Shown in pieces: positions 63,832 through 64,000 of a stretch of 64,000 bases of DNA; the first letter of the stretch is position 1; each line of letters begins with the position of its first letter. A program made the position numbers and the translations under genes. The notes under the pieces are model-generated. The model made no database searches, had not been told where the DNA came from, and worked only from the letters and a program-made list of their open reading frames with translations. The stretch comes from Phycisphaeraceae bacterium (lineage in GTDB: Bacteria > Planctomycetota > Phycisphaerae > Phycisphaerales > UBA1924), in assembly GCA_019636515.1 (NCBI GenBank), contig JAHBXI010000002.1:62001-126000 (forward strand), given 5' to 3'.

Positions 63832-64000
63832 TCAGGCGAGGGTGAAGGCGGGGGGGTCGAGAGGGAGCATGCGGGCGAGCCTCAGAAACGTCTCGACGTT
63901 GCGGTGGACCTCGAAGATCGAGTCGCCCGCAAACTTGTCGCAAAAGCAACGGGCGACCTCGAAGGCCACGACGTTCTCTATCACGACGCTGGCGGCGGGG
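63832..64000 (-). CDS. Partial gene running off the window (C-terminal ~55 residues)
   Basis: On the minus strand a frame stays open from the window edge to a TGA at 63834-63832. It reads VVAFEVARCFCDKFAGDSIF, then EVHRNVETFLRLARMLPL and ends AFTLA. Codon use matches neighbours and it sits 37 bp upstream of truD, so it is probably real and co-transcribed. No family can be named from this fragment. Confidence 0.5.
   Translation of the reverse strand, partial: PAASVVIENVVAFEVARCFCDKFAGDSIFEVHRNVETFLRLARMLPLDPPAFTLA

Overview
The window is GC-rich bacterial chromosome that most resembles a member of the Planctomycetota, close to Phycisphaerae. This is an inference from family content, not a database match. 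The main evidence is four secreted proteins ending in the same 54-residue dockerin-like tail that starts with Cys and ends Gly-Cys, a subtilase with a degenerate LEPR-type N-terminus, a Ser/Thr kinase fused to CHASE2, and DUF58, FHA-SpoIIE and SPINDLY-type TPR-GT41 proteins. LPS-type genes (hldE, LpxL-like acyltransferase), a secretin and an H-X9-DG-like pseudopilin indicate a diderm envelope. No plasmid, phage, IS element, CRISPR array, rRNA or tRNA was found.

Layout. 1-5.4 kb: tail of a secreted beta-helix protein, DUF58, a small membrane protein, an aquaporin, coaX and an overlapping truncated MnmE-like GTPase. 5.5-10.4 kb: a TPR membrane protein, an RluA pseudouridine synthase, glyA and an unknown gene. 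10.5-15.5 kb: a long leader and a giant secretin with a strong terminator, then a STAS / RsbW-like partner-switching pair. 15.6-18.7 kb: iscS-iscU-iscA and a tandem-ACT protein. 18.7-27.7 kb: NUDIX, ybaB, a 1345-residue subtilase, a TPR-O-GlcNAc-transferase-like protein, trpF, a histone-H1-like protein and a DUF3568 lipoprotein. 27.9-31.9 kb: CHASE2 kinase followed by two related proteins that share an unrecognised motif. 31.9-37.2 kb: small membrane proteins, a hyperacidic protein, unknowns, an orphan ABC ATPase and an NDUFA9-like reductase. 37.2-41.7 kb: rnr, hldE, rpsP. 41.9-50.4 kb: minus-strand block with an S1 peptidase, pseudopilin, receiver protein, acyltransferase, a coiled-coil/BRCT-like protein and a transglutaminase. 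50.4-64 kb: TatD, PBP4, FHA-GAF-SpoIIE phosphatase, two adjacent secreted peptidases with dockerin-like tails (S8, M36-like), two membrane proteins, truD and a partial gene.

Three themes recur. First, export of peptidases and beta-helix proteins carrying the GC tail, with the secretin as a possible but unproven outer-membrane route. Second, regulation through phosphorylation: the CHASE2 kinase, an RsbV/RsbW-like pair, an FHA-SpoIIE phosphatase and a single-domain receiver. Third, non-coding structure: long G-rich leaders behind sigma70-like promoters, 14-bp tandem arrays built across stop codons, and a perfect inverted repeat filling the spacer of one protease promoter.
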